The translations under genes were made by a program, and so were the position numbers. Below are positions 7,435 through 16,224 of a stretch of 64,000 bases of DNA, piece by piece. This DNA is from Actinospica acidithermotolerans (GTDB lineage Bacteria > Actinomycetota > Actinomycetes > Streptomycetales > Catenulisporaceae), in the NCBI RefSeq assembly GCF_018139625.1, contig NZ_JAGSOH010000016.1, forward strand, positions 23,274-87,273. Reading direction: 5' to 3'. A model generated the notes under the pieces. That model made no database searches. It saw only the letters and a program-made list of their open reading frames with translations, and was not told the origin of the DNA. Numbering within the stretch: the stretch's first letter is position 1; every line of letters begins with the position of its first letter.

Positions 7435-8961
7435 TCAGCGCATCCACTGCGTCCGCTTCGCGCGGGTCGCCTTGCTCCACACCTTCTTCGCCTCGTCCAG
7501 CGACGCGGCCGAGCTCGCGGACTCGTGCGCGTGCAGCAGGCCGTAGGTGAACGCGTTCTCCCCGGCGGCGTGCGCGGCGATCCCCAACCTCAGCGCGGCC
7601 GGCCTGGTCAGCACGGTGTCCTGGTGATCCCCGAGGGCCGTCTGCAGGTCCTTGAGGTCGCTGATCGTCTTGCGGACCGCCTTCCCATCCTCGGCGAGCT
7701 GAGCGGTCTCGGCCGCGTACCGGGCGCGCTTGGCCGCCTTGCGGGTCGCGTGCAGCGCGACGTCCTGCTCCTGGCCGGGCTCGGCGGCGTACGCGGCCTC
7801 CGCCCGCCGCCCGACCCGCTTGAAGGCGCGCTTGACGGCCTTCGGCAGGGCCTTCGCCGCGTGTTGATCGGCGTGGTCAGCCAGCGGCGGGAAGTCGATG
7901 AGCCGGTCGAGGGCGTCGAGCAGGGCGAGATACCGGTGCGAGTCGAGGATCCGGGTCGACGCAGCCTGATCGGCGTCCGGCCCCGGCGTCGCGTACGCCT
8001 CGATGCGCCGCTCGACCGGGCCGATCACCAGTTCGCCCGGGAGTCGGTCGAGCGCCGCTTCGAGCCGTTCGGCGACGACCTCGTGGTCACGTGACCGCCC
8101 GAGCCTGCGGCCGAGCCACCGCAGCTCCTCGATCACGCCGCTCGTCTCCTCGAGCCGCAGCACGCGGGGGAACGCCTGAAGCGCGCTGCGCAGCCGTCGG
8201 GCGGCGACGCGCATGTCGTGCACGGCTTCCGGCTCGTCCATCCGCACCCGCGGATCCTGGGCGAGCAGCTCGTCCCGCTGGATCCGCACGTACGCGCACA
8301 CGACATCGGCCGCCGTCGGATCGGGATCGCCGTCCTCGTCCTCCGGCTCGTCGCACCCGGCCGCGAGCCGCCCGGCGAGAGCGCGCTCGAGCTTGGAGGG
8401 CCATGCGCTGCGCTCCAGCCCGCGCTCGTGCAGGCGTGCGTCGGCGGCCTCGAGAAGCTCCATGCCGCCGCCGGTCAGCTCGACCTCCACCTCGCCCCAG
8501 CGCTCGGCCGGACGCGAATCGCCGAGCGCCTCGGCGACCACGTCGTCGGCGACGACCTCGGCCAGCGAGGTGCCCGAACCGTCGAGCAGCACGTGGCGCT
8601 GGCGGCGGGTCGTGATCTGCGCGACCGCGTGCACGCGGCGGCCGCGCAGCCGGGCGGTGAGCAGCGCGGAGAGCTCGTCCGGCAGCTCCTCGCGCAGCGG
8701 CGCCTGTATCTCGGTCCTGGTGCCGGGGCGGTCGGGCAGCTTGAGATGCCAGCCCGCGTCGTGGCCGCCCGAGCGGCGGCGCAGCGTGATCCCGGCGCGG
8801 ATGAGCACCAGGTCGTCGGTGTCGTAGTAGACCGCGGAGAGCGTCTGCGTGCCGGAGTCCGACTGCTCGGCGACCCGGGGCAGCTCGGTCAGGTCCGGCA
8901 CCGTCCTGCCGGACGGCGCTTCGTACTTCCACTCGGTTTCCGTCGTGCTGGTCGCCGTCAT
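7435..8961 (-). CDS. CYTH and CHAD domain protein (triphosphate/polyphosphate binding)
   Basis: A 508-residue two-domain protein. The N-terminal CYTH domain begins with the ExExK signature as ETEWK (about 8-12) and contains repeated basic/acidic strands such as ADDVVAEALGDS. The C-terminal CHAD domain (about 215-500) has VHDMRVAARRLRSALQAF and several conserved histidines, including HADQHAAKAL and HATRKAAKRARYAAE. CYTH enzymes hydrolyse or bind triphosphates in a tunnel; CHAD domains bind inorganic polyphosphate. A role in polyphosphate metabolism or granule association is likely, but the activity of CYTH-CHAD fusions varies. The gene is monocistronic, with a 191-bp divergent region to the acyltransferase gene. 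Confidence 0.9.
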   Translation of the reverse strand: MTATSTTETEWKYEAPSGRTVPDLTELPRVAEQSDSGTQTLSAVYYDTDDLVLIRAGITLRRRSGGHDAGWHLKLPDRPGTRTEIQAPLREELPDELSALLTARLRGRRVHAVAQITTRRQRHVLLDGSGTSLAEVVADDVVAEALGDSRPAERWGEVEVELTGGGMELLEAADARLHERGLERSAWPSKLERALAGRLAAGCDEPEDEDGDPDPTAADVVCAYVRIQRDELLAQDPRVRMDEPEAVHDMRVAARRLRSALQAFPRVLRLEETSGVIEELRWLGRRLGRSRDHEVVAERLEAALDRLPGELVIGPVERRIEAYATPGPDADQAASTRILDSHRYLALLDALDRLIDFPPLADHADQHAAKALPKAVKRAFKRVGRRAEAAYAAEPGQEQDVALHATRKAAKRARYAAETAQLAEDGKAVRKTISDLKDLQTALGDHQDTVLTRPAALRLGIAAHAAGENAFTYGLLHAHESASSAASLDEAKKVWSKATRAKRTQWMR

Positions 8962-9152
8962 GCCTCGGCTCCTCGACGTCGTATGAACGCGTATTCGGTC
9001 CCTCTCGGGCAGGTGACCGGCTGCGGCGGCCGCAAACCGGTCGCGCGCGACGCGGATGGCGATCCGCGTCTGTCGGTCGCGATCGCGGCCGACGATTCCG
9101 GGTACCGTGACATCTCAGTCCTTGAGAACCCGCCGGCCGAAAATGGTGCGTC

Positions 9153-10451
9153 GTGACCCGGAACCGCTATGCCGACCTGCTCCGCGTCGTGGCCATCGGC
9201 GGCGTGGTCTACGGCCACTGGCTGCTGGTCTCGGTCACCTATCGGGACGGCCGGCTGTCCGGGCTGGACGCCGTGGAGTACGTGAGTTGGGGCCGCTGGG
9301 TCACCTGGCTCTTCCAGGTGATGCCGATCTTCTTCCTCGTCGGCGGCTACGTCAACAGCCTGTCCTGGGCCGGCCACTGCGCGCGCGGCGAGCACTGGAC
9401 GTGGTGGGTGCGGGACAGGGCCGTCCGGCTGCTGTGGCCGACGGCCGCGTACATCGTGTTCGCGCTCGCCGCGACCGGCGTCGCCCGGCTCGCGGGCGTC
9501 CCCGAGCCGGAACTGGCCGAGGCCGCCTGGCTCGGCGCCCTGCACCTGTGGTTCCTGCCCGTCTACATACTGCTGATCGCACTCACCCCGGCGATGTACG
9601 CCGCGCACGTCCGCTGGGGATTCGCCGTGCCGCTGGTCATGGCCCTCGGCGTCACCCTGGTCGACATCGGCGCTGTGGGCATGCACATCCACCTCCTCGG
9701 CTACGCCGACTACCTGCTGGTGTGGGGCTCGATCCACCAGTGGGGCTTCGCCTGGCGCGACGGCAGGCTGACGGCGAAGCGGTGGCACCTGAACGCCATG
9801 ATCGGGGTCGGCGGCGCCACGCTGATCGTCCTCGTCGCGACGCGGACGTTCAACGTCGACATGGTCGGGTCCGGCAACACCAACCCGCCCTCGATCGCGC
9901 TCCTCGCCTTCGCGGCGGCGCAGGCCGGGCTCGTGATCACCGCCGAGCCGTGGGTGAACGCCTGGCTGGCCCGGCCGGCGCGCTGGAACGTCGTGCGCCG
10001 GCTCAACAGCCTGGTCATGAACGTCTACCTGTGGCACTTCGTGCCCGTCCTCATCGTCGCGGCCGCGTTCTACGCCACCGGGGTCTTCCCGCAGCCCGCG
10101 ATCGGCACGGCCCAGTGGTGGGAGTGGCGGATCATCTGGTTCGTACTCCTGACGGCGCTCTTCATTCCGCTGCTGGCGCTCGTCACCTGGCTCGAACGCC
10201 CCATGCTCCGCCTGCCGGCCGGGGTCGGCCACTCGGGAACCTGGTCGCCCGGTCTGCTGGGGGTCGGCATCCTCGCCGCGTCCCTCGGCCTCGCCCGCCT
10301 CGCGATCAGCGGTTTCGCGCCCGGGGGCCGCGCGCCGCTGGTCCCGCTGGCCGACTTCGCCGTCGGCCTGGCCGCGATCGTGCTCACCGGCCGCGGCCGG
10401 CCGGAGACGGCCAGGCGGGCGACCGACGAGGCCGTGGACGAGGCCGTGTAG
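9153..10451 (+). CDS. Acyltransferase-3 family integral membrane protein
   Basis: A 432-residue, multi-pass protein. The family signature at the first membrane segment, RYADLLRVVAIGGVVYGHW, carries the conserved His of YGHW (about residue 22). FQVMPIFFLVGGYVNSLSW is the second conserved block, and many hydrophobic segments follow up to about residue 410. Acyltransferase-3 proteins move acyl groups (often acetyl or succinyl) onto extracellular glycans, antibiotics or lipids. The start is a GTG at 9153. It stands alone here, so the substrate cannot be inferred. Confidence 0.85.
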   Translation: MTRNRYADLLRVVAIGGVVYGHWLLVSVTYRDGRLSGLDAVEYVSWGRWVTWLFQVMPIFFLVGGYVNSLSWAGHCARGEHWTWWVRDRAVRLLWPTAAYIVFALAATGVARLAGVPEPELAEAAWLGALHLWFLPVYILLIALTPAMYAAHVRWGFAVPLVMALGVTLVDIGAVGMHIHLLGYADYLLVWGSIHQWGFAWRDGRLTAKRWHLNAMIGVGGATLIVLVATRTFNVDMVGSGNTNPPSIALLAFAAAQAGLVITAEPWVNAWLARPARWNVVRRLNSLVMNVYLWHFVPVLIVAAAFYATGVFPQPAIGTAQWWEWRIIWFVLLTALFIPLLALVTWLERPMLRLPAGVGHSGTWSPGLLGVGILAASLGLARLAISGFAPGGRAPLVPLADFAVGLAAIVLTGRGRPETARRATDEAVDEAV

Positions 10452-10599
10452 CGGCGCGCCGAACGGGTCTCTCGGCGGTTCGAAGCGCGGTTCGCCGACG
10501 GGTCGGGTAGCCTGGACGCTGAAATGGAACGGGGTGTCGCAGCGCGGGCCTGCAGTACTCAGGTTCGGGGCGATCGTTCCATGAAGGAGAGTTACGAGT

Positions 10600-10803
10600 A
10601 TGGCAACCGGCACTGTGAAGTGGTTCAACGCGGAGAAGGGCTTCGGGTTCATCGAGCAGGACGGGGGCGGTCCGGACGTGTTCGCCCACTACTCCGCGAT
10701 CGCCACCCAGGGCTACCGCGAACTGCACGAGGGTCAGAGCGTGACCTTCGAGGTCACCCAGGGTCCGAAGGGCCCGCAGGCTTCGAACATCACGCCTAAC
10801 TGA
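10600..10803 (+). CDS. Cold-shock protein (CspA family)
   Basis: A 67-residue OB-fold protein, [20 protein letters not shown] at its N-terminus. RNP1 is KGFGFI, RNP2 is VFAHYS, and the end is SNITPN. It binds single-stranded RNA and DNA and acts as an RNA chaperone. A good AAGGAGA ribosome binding site lies 11 bp upstream of the ATG. About 150 bp of non-coding sequence precedes it, room for the structured leader common for csp genes. A strong terminator follows 17 bp after the stop, so the gene is probably monocistronic. Confidence 0.96.
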   Translation: MATGTVKWFNAEKGFGFIEQDGGGPDVFAHYSAIATQGYRELHEGQSVTFEVTQGPKGPQASNITPN

Positions 10804-10819
10804 GCCTGAGCACAACCCC

Positions 10820-10860
10820 GTAGGGCCGCCGGAGGATCTCCGGCGGCCCTACGTCTTCCT
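10820..10860 (+). terminator. Rho-independent-like terminator after the csp gene
   Basis: A perfect 14-bp inverted repeat (GTAGGGCCGCCGGA and its complement, 10820-10833 and 10839-10852) closes a 5-nt loop. A further G-C pair could reduce the loop to 3 nt. The tail GTCTTCCT is only moderately T-rich, usual for actinobacteria. It could also serve the leftward helicase gene, which ends at 10878. Confidence 0.85.
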
Positions 10861-10877
10861 CAGCTGCGGGCGACGGC

Positions 10878-12584
10878 TCAGCGGCCGCGCCCCCGGAAGT
10901 TCTGGGACGCCCTGGCCGCGCCCCCGCTCCGGGCCGGCGCCGCCTTCGGCTCGGCGGACGCCGCGCCCGCCGGCTGCCTCGCGCCCGCCGACTGCTTCGC
11001 GCGCTGCCCGCGGGAGGCGGCCTCGCCCTGCGCCGCCGGAGCACCGCGCCTCGACCCGTCGCGCCCGCCGCGGGAGCCGCCCTGAGCCTCCGCCGTGCCC
11101 GTGTTCGCCAGGGCTGCGCTCTTCCCGGGCTTCCCGGTCTTCCCGGAGCCCGCCTTCGTACTCCCGGTGCCGTTGGCGGTACCGGCCGCCTTCGCGCCCG
11201 ACGGTCGGCGCGGCCGGTTCCGGCGCGGCTTGGACCCGCCCGCGGTACCGGCCGTGCCCGCGGTGCCTGCCGCGTCGCCCGAGGAGGAGCCGTCCAGCGG
11301 CTTCCCGGCCGGCTGGCCGGTCAGCTCGGCGATCCGGCCCGGCTCGGCCGGCACGCGGTCGCCGGGGGCCAGCGTCGCGATCAGCGGGTCGCCGGGGGCC
11401 AGCCGCGTCGTCGTCGCGGAGATCTTGGCCTTGCGGGCCAGCTCGCGCACCTCGGCGACCTGGGCGTCGGTCATCAGCGTCACCACGGTGCCGGAGTTCC
11501 CGGCCCGCGCGGTGCGCCCGGAGCGGTGCAGGTAGGCCTTGTGCTCGACCGGCGGGTCCGCGTGCACGACGAGGGCGACCTCGTCCACGTGGATGCCGCG
11601 CGCGGCGATGTCGGTGGCGACCAGCGTCGTGGCCTGCCCGGAGGCGAAGGCCGCGAGGTTGCGGGTGCGGGCGCCCTGGGTGAGGTTCCCGTGCAGGTCG
11701 ACCGCGGGGACGCGGGCCGCGAGCAGCTGCTTGGCGAGCTTGCGCGCGCCGTGCTTGGTGCGGGTGAACACGATCGTGCGGCCGGGGGACGAGGTGAGCT
11801 CGACCAGGACCGGCACGCGGTGCTCCGCCTCGATGTGCAGCACGTGGTGGGTCATCGTCGGGACCTCGGCGTGCGCGGAGTTCACCGAGTGCGTCACCGG
11901 ATCGCGCAGGTAGCGGCGCACGAGGTGGTCGATGCCGTTGTCCAGCGTCGCCGAGAACAGCAGGCGCTGGGTGCCCTGGGGCGTGGCGTCGAGGATCCGC
12001 TTGACCATCGGCAGGAATCCGAGGTCGGCCATGTGGTCGGCCTCGTCGAGCACCGTGATCTCGATGCCGTCGAGCTGCGCGTGGCCGGCGTCGGCGTGGT
12101 CGAGCAGCCGGCCCGGGCACGCGATGACCAGGTCGAGGCCGGAACGCAGCGCGGAGATCTGCGGCCGTGCGCCGACCCCGCCGAAGATCGCGGTGGTGCG
12201 CAGGCCGAGCGCCTTGGCGAGCGGCTCGGCGGCGGTGTGGATCTGGGTGGCGAGCTCGCGGGTCGGGGCGAGCACCAGCGCGCGCGGCCGGTTCGGCCGG
12301 CGCTTGCGCGGGTCCGCGGCGAGCCGGGTGAGCACCGGCAGCAGGAAGCCGAGGGTCTTGCCGGAGCCGGTGCGGCCGCGTCCGAGCACGTCGCGCCCGG
12401 CCAGCGAGTCCGGCAGGGTGGCCGCCTGGATCGGGAACGGCGCGGTGATGCCGTCCGCCGCGAGCAGGTCGGTCAGCGCCTGGGGGACACCCAGCTCGGC
12501 GAACGTGGCGGCAGGCGCGGCGCTTGCCGGGGACGTGCTTGCGGGCTTGGATGAGGACGATCTTGCGGGGCGGCCGGCCGCCAT
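10878..12584 (-). CDS. DEAD-box ATP-dependent RNA helicase with long basic low-complexity tail
   Basis: A 568-residue helicase. Motifs in order: Q motif ITAPFPIQ (about 46-53), motif I GRTGSGKT (70-77), Ia PTRELATQ, II DEAD (180-183), III SAT (211-213), and VI HRSGRTARAG. After the helicase core come about 170 residues rich in Gly, Ala, Ser, Arg and Lys, typical of RhlE-type actinobacterial helicases that act in rRNA and mRNA remodelling. The ATG at 12584 is preceded by CGGAG and begins just before the disordered N-terminus; a longer in-frame extension has no support. It lies back-to-back with the csp gene, and both are cold-adaptation functions. Confidence 0.92.
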   Translation of the reverse strand: MAAGRPARSSSSKPASTSPASAAPAATFAELGVPQALTDLLAADGITAPFPIQAATLPDSLAGRDVLGRGRTGSGKTLGFLLPVLTRLAADPRKRRPNRPRALVLAPTRELATQIHTAAEPLAKALGLRTTAIFGGVGARPQISALRSGLDLVIACPGRLLDHADAGHAQLDGIEITVLDEADHMADLGFLPMVKRILDATPQGTQRLLFSATLDNGIDHLVRRYLRDPVTHSVNSAHAEVPTMTHHVLHIEAEHRVPVLVELTSSPGRTIVFTRTKHGARKLAKQLLAARVPAVDLHGNLTQGARTRNLAAFASGQATTLVATDIAARGIHVDEVALVVHADPPVEHKAYLHRSGRTARAGNSGTVVTLMTDAQVAEVRELARKAKISATTTRLAPGDPLIATLAPGDRVPAEPGRIAELTGQPAGKPLDGSSSGDAAGTAGTAGTAGGSKPRRNRPRRPSGAKAAGTANGTGSTKAGSGKTGKPGKSAALANTGTAEAQGGSRGGRDGSRRGAPAAQGEAASRGQRAKQSAGARQPAGAASAEPKAAPARSGGAARASQNFRGRGR

Positions 12585-12812
12585 AGAGTACTCCGAACGT
12601 GTGGAAGGCCGCGCCTGCGCCCAGGAACACCGGTGGGCGTGCGCGGTGCCGACTGCGTTGCCAACGAAGTTTCGGCAGTCACGGGATCGGATCAAGCGTG
12701 TGCGGCACGAGGCCCTGTGGCGCTCGCGTCCACCAGTGTACGTGCCCGTGCACAGCACTCGGAGGTGACCGACCTGCTACGCCCCGCTGTCGAGCGGCGG
12801 ACCGCGTCGTGC

Positions 12813-13130
12813 TCAGGCGGCGGTCGCCACGCTGAATGCGCCGCTGGTGCGCACGGCGTCGACCACAGCCTGATGCAGGTCGCGGCTTTGCTCCCGGGAT
12901 GCGCACGGAACAGGGCTGCCCACGAGTGTGTACCACCGGGCCGCACCGGTGTACTGGACGGTGATGACCGCCTGCCGGTCGGCGAAGACAGTGCGAACGG
13001 TCAACTCTCCCTTGAGTACGCCGCCCTCGATCGTGTGAACACCGGTGTGCCCGCTGTAGACCCCCGCCGTCGTCCAAGTCGCCGAAATCATGGTGATCAC
13101 CCGTGCCTCAGGTCCCTCTGTTCGCTCCAT
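12813..13130 (-). CDS. Hypothetical small protein
   Basis: A 105-residue protein with no domain I can name. The middle (GELTVRTVFADRQAVITVQY followed by TGAARWYTLVGSPV) looks like a small beta-rich domain, and the C-terminus is an alpha helix (DLHQAVVDAVRTSG). Its codon use is like its neighbours' and it sits in a gap between leftward genes, which supports a real gene. No convincing ribosome binding site is visible for ATG 13130; an internal ATG at 13091 is an alternative. Function unknown. Confidence 0.5.
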   Translation of the reverse strand: MERTEGPEARVITMISATWTTAGVYSGHTGVHTIEGGVLKGELTVRTVFADRQAVITVQYTGAARWYTLVGSPVPCASREQSRDLHQAVVDAVRTSGAFSVATAA

Positions 13131-13266
13131 GTCACGCGAACCGCTCTTTGCTGCGACTATGGCTGCCAGTAGGCACCCGCGGTAGGGCTAAGAGTCCCGT
13201 GATGCGCGACACGATGACGGGGGCGACCTGAGCGATCGCAACCTGGGCAATCGCACGCGGCACGTA

Positions 13267-13533
13267 TCAGTGCCCGCGCGCGGCGCGCCAGCGGGCGAGC
13301 AACTCCTCAGCGAGCTCGGGGCTGATCTCCACGTTTTCGCGGTCCATGCTGCCGAGCGTGAAGTAGCGCTCAAGGTAGTCGGTCGGGTGCCACTCGAGGT
13401 CGTTGCCGATCGCCTCGTCGGTCGGCCGTGGGGTGGTGGGCACCCTGCGGACCAGGCCGGTCGCTTCCTCGGGCGTTCCACCGTCCTTGATCAAGGCGAA
13501 GTACCGCACGGTGGGTTCGTCGCTCGCTTGCAT
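13267..13533 (-). CDS. Small protein, candidate immunity factor for the RelA-like toxin
   Basis: An 88-residue acidic protein beginning MQASDEPTVRYFALIKDGGT. It starts 9 bp after the toxin stop in the same direction, the usual place for a cognate immunity gene. Predicted features are a short beta hairpin (TVRYFALIKDG) and a C-terminal helix (PELAEELLARWRAARG). I do not recognise the family. Neutralisation of the upstream pyrophosphokinase-like toxin is inferred only from position and size. Confidence 0.6.
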   Translation of the reverse strand: MQASDEPTVRYFALIKDGGTPEEATGLVRRVPTTPRPTDEAIGNDLEWHPTDYLERYFTLGSMDRENVEISPELAEELLARWRAARGH

Positions 13534-13542
13534 GGGTGGAGT

Positions 13543-14451
13543 CTACTTTCTCGTCTCGGGGAGCTTGATCCCGGTTGCGCCCGGCGGTCGGGGGATGGCG
13601 CCGAAGATCTGATTCTGCTGGTCTTGAAGGGCCTGCACCTGCTCGGGGGACACGCCGGGCAGGCGGGCCTGCTCGTAGAGCTCGTGGGTGTCCATCTTCG
13701 CGTCGAAGCTGTCCTGGGTGTGGAACTGCATCTCGAATACGTGGCCGGTCTGGGGGTCGCGCCAGAAGCTGTTGATTCCCTTGTAGGCGTCCGAACCCCA
13801 CGTGTTCTTGAACTTCACGTTCTCGAACCCGGCGTCCTGGAACTTCGAGATCGTCTGATTGACGCCGTCGGTGTAGCCGCTCTCGGGTAGCTTCAGCGTG
13901 TAGCGCACCGAGTCCTTCATGTCCGCCAAGGCCGAGTCGAGATCACGGGTCGGACCCTCGGACAGGGTCGTGGCCAGCTTGCGCTTGAACGACTCCGGGC
14001 TCTTGAGCACGAAGTCGGGGTAGCCCACGGCCTCTGCTCCGGGCACGCTGTTCTTCACATCCATGACCACCGGGGTGATGTTGGACTCCGCGTCCTTCGC
14101 CCGCCCCAGGAATCGGTCGGCAGCGGCGTTTTCCTCAGAGGTCAGATACAGCCCGTTCTCGCCCTCCCACGCGCCGGTGCCCGCTCCCTCGGCCTTCGGT
14201 TCCAGGATGTTCGAGATCTTGCTCTGCAGCGCCGGGTTCTCCCCCTTCACCGGAGCGGGGGCGCTCTGCGGCTTGATCTCCTCGAAGGCCGCGGTGTTGC
14301 CCGACTCGGTGGACAGGAGCCTGTCGGTGGTCTCGTCCGCGGTCTGCGCGGTCTTCTCGGTGAACCTGCCGAGCGCGCCGCCCGCGTCGCCGAGCGCCTT
14401 GTCCGCGTCGCCGGCGAGTCCCTTGAATATCGCCGATTCCTCGCCCGACAT
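13543..14451 (-). CDS. RelA/SpoT-like polymorphic toxin (predicted nucleotide pyrophosphokinase)
   Basis: A 302-residue protein. Residues 1-120 are a polar, probably disordered linker. Residues about 120-275 match the RelA/SpoT synthetase-like toxin domain: SPESFKRKLATTL (151-163, basic substrate loop), MKDSVRYTL (178-186), KFKNTWGSDAYKGINSFW (213-230) and FEMQFHT (239-245), where E240 matches the Mg/nucleotide-binding Glu of the synthetase ExQ motif. Related enzymes transfer pyrophosphate from ATP to the 3' position of nucleotides; a type VI toxin of this fold makes (p)ppApp. No hydrolase domain is present. The ATG overlaps the carrier stop (TGATG), so carrier and toxin are coupled. The activity is predicted from motifs. 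Confidence 0.75.
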   Translation of the reverse strand: MSGEESAIFKGLAGDADKALGDAGGALGRFTEKTAQTADETTDRLLSTESGNTAAFEEIKPQSAPAPVKGENPALQSKISNILEPKAEGAGTGAWEGENGLYLTSEENAAADRFLGRAKDAESNITPVVMDVKNSVPGAEAVGYPDFVLKSPESFKRKLATTLSEGPTRDLDSALADMKDSVRYTLKLPESGYTDGVNQTISKFQDAGFENVKFKNTWGSDAYKGINSFWRDPQTGHVFEMQFHTQDSFDAKMDTHELYEQARLPGVSPEQVQALQDQQNQIFGAIPRPPGATGIKLPETRK

Positions 14452-15158
14452 CAGAAGCTCAGCTCCCTTACTCCCTGCTGGAAGTTGGTCGCGTGCAGGC
14501 GGAAGGTCTGGGCATGCTCGCGCAGCGCCGCGGTGTGCTGGCGGACGACCTGCGGGTCGAGCATCAGAGTCGAGGACTGCGCACCGGACGGCGAGGTCTG
14601 CGACCAGTCGAGCCCGGACAGCGCCGCGGAGACCTTCTCGAACAACGGCTTGGCCGCCGCCTCGACGACCTGGCCGATGATGTACTGCTCGAGATCCTGG
14701 ACCAGCGACTCCATCAGGGCACGGCCGGCCGCCATGATCGCCGGGACGGCGGCCTCGGCGATCCCGAGTGTGGCGACAGCCGCGGCCTGGTCCGCCACGA
14801 AGGCGGCAGCCATGGCGACGAGCTCAACGATCGCCGCGACCTTCTGGGCGACGATGTACGCGGCCGCGGCCTCGAGCGCGTCGGCGAGGACGTGGCTTGC
14901 GTCGACGAGTTCCGTCACGTGCCGGGCGGACAGCTCCGCCCATCCCGAGCTCATCTGCGCGGTCGAAGCGCTCTGATATCCCTGGGCGATTCCCCGGATT
15001 GCCGCCGTCGCGTCCTCGTGGGTCGTCTGTACCGCTGTACCGAACTCGCGCACGAGACCCGCGAACTGCATGACCGAGTCCTCATTGATATATGGCCACT
15101 TCACGCCGATGACGTTCAGGAAGGTGACCACAGGCCCCGGCAGGTCATCTACAGCCAA
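14451..15158 (-). CDS. WXG100/CpnT-N-like carrier protein of the toxin cassette
   Basis: A 235-residue, alanine-rich, all-helical protein. The first 100 residues form a WXG100-like helical hairpin with SGWAELSARH as the turn. The 110-190 region is a long amphipathic, partly hydrophobic helical segment (VAAIVELVAMAAAFVADQAA and on), as in CpnT N-terminal domains exported by type VII secretion. No type VII genes are in the window, so export would rely on a system elsewhere. The start is TTG at 15158 with GAGG 5 bp upstream. It overlaps the toxin gene by one base. Carrier and toxin are normally one polypeptide in this class; here they are two. Confidence 0.7.
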   Translation of the reverse strand: MAVDDLPGPVVTFLNVIGVKWPYINEDSVMQFAGLVREFGTAVQTTHEDATAAIRGIAQGYQSASTAQMSSGWAELSARHVTELVDASHVLADALEAAAAYIVAQKVAAIVELVAMAAAFVADQAAAVATLGIAEAAVPAIMAAGRALMESLVQDLEQYIIGQVVEAAAKPLFEKVSAALSGLDWSQTSPSGAQSSTLMLDPQVVRQHTAALREHAQTFRLHATNFQQGVRELSF

Positions 15159-15404
15159 CGTTGCCTCACATGTGTGGGTCTCGAGCGTCCGCGGGAATGG
15201 GCTGAGCGTAGCAGGGGTGCGCTTTGGGCGACGCCGCGAGTTCGCCGGCTAATCCGGTACGCGGAGGTTGGAATCAATGCGTTTTGGAAATGCCACTCCG
15301 AGCGGACCCCGCGCGGGTCTCAACCGTCGTAGTAAATCAGCGCCCGCGGGGGAGTGAACTACGAAGCCTGACCTGTCCCCGGCACGCTCGCCTAGTCTGG
15401 GTCC

Positions 15405-16217
15405 ATGGATGAGGCCTCTGAGTCAGTCGGCCGCGTGCTGTACGAGCGGGAGGGCCACGTCGCGAGAGTGACGCTGAACCGTCCCGCCGTGCTGAACGCG
15501 ATGGACCTGCGGATGCACGCCGAGCTCGCCGACGTGTGGGACGAGATCGAGCGGGACGACGCCGTCCGGCTGGTCGTGCTGACCGGGGCGGGCGAGAGAG
15601 CGTTCTCGGTCGGCCAGGATTTGAAGGAGCGCGCCCGTCTTGACCGCGACGGAGCCGAGGCCACGAGTTTCGGTTCGCGCGGGCTTCCCGGCTGGCCGCG
15701 CCTGACCGAGCGCTTCTCCTTCGCCAAGCCCATCCTGGCCCGCGTCCAGGGCTACGCCCTCGGCGGCGGCTTCGAGCTCGTCCTCGCCTGCGACCTCGTC
15801 GTCGCCGGGCAGAGCGCCAGCTTCGCCCTCCCCGAGGCCGCCCTCGGCCTGATCCCCGGCGCCGGCGGCGCGTTTCGGCTCGCCCGCCAGATCCCGCTCA
15901 AGACCGCCATGGGCTACCTCCTGACCGGCCGCAGGATGACCGCGCGCGAAGCCCTCGCCCACGGCCTGGTCAACGAAGTCGTCCCCGATGACGAGTTGGA
16001 CGCGTGCGTAGACCGCTGGACAGCGGACCTGCTCCGCTGCGCCCCGCTCTCCCAGCGCGCGATCAAGGAAGCCGTCATGCGCTCCGCCGACATGCCGCTG
16101 GAGAACGCCTTCTCGGCCCGCTACCACTGGGAGGCCGTCCGCCGCGCCAGCCAGGACGCCAAGGAGGGCCCCCGCGCCTTCGCCGAGGGAAGAAAGCCGG
16201 TCTGGCGCGGGGAGTGA
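15405..16217 (+). CDS. Crotonase-family enoyl-CoA hydratase, possibly DpgD-like
   Basis: A 270-residue crotonase. [16 protein letters not shown] (about 65-80) forms the first oxyanion-hole block; [20 protein letters not shown] (about 112-131) is the central CoA/oxyanion block; [15 protein letters not shown] follows. The FGSRG and PRLTERF segments and the [11 protein letters not shown] end are what I recall of DpgD and carnitinyl-CoA dehydratase-like proteins. DpgD aids DpgA in aromatising the tetraketide in DPG synthesis. The dpgABC operon lies 12 kb away and lacks a dpgD, so this gene could fill the role, but a general hydratase is equally possible. It converges with the ABC ATPase gene (7 bp between stops). 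Confidence 0.8.
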   Translation: MDEASESVGRVLYEREGHVARVTLNRPAVLNAMDLRMHAELADVWDEIERDDAVRLVVLTGAGERAFSVGQDLKERARLDRDGAEATSFGSRGLPGWPRLTERFSFAKPILARVQGYALGGGFELVLACDLVVAGQSASFALPEAALGLIPGAGGAFRLARQIPLKTAMGYLLTGRRMTAREALAHGLVNEVVPDDELDACVDRWTADLLRCAPLSQRAIKEAVMRSADMPLENAFSARYHWEAVRRASQDAKEGPRAFAEGRKPVWRGE

Positions 16218-16224
16218 CGCGACG

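Noticed and set aside
12599..13172. Overlapping + strand frames opposite the helicase start and the small gene at 12813
   Set aside because: Composition is that of antisense frames, and the leftward reading is more protein-like.
14407..14418. TCGCCGGCGA palindrome resembling the LmbU target I recall
   Set aside because: It lies inside the RelA-like toxin coding sequence, 18 kb from the LmbU genes, and differs at the first base; GC-rich palindromes of this kind arise by chance.
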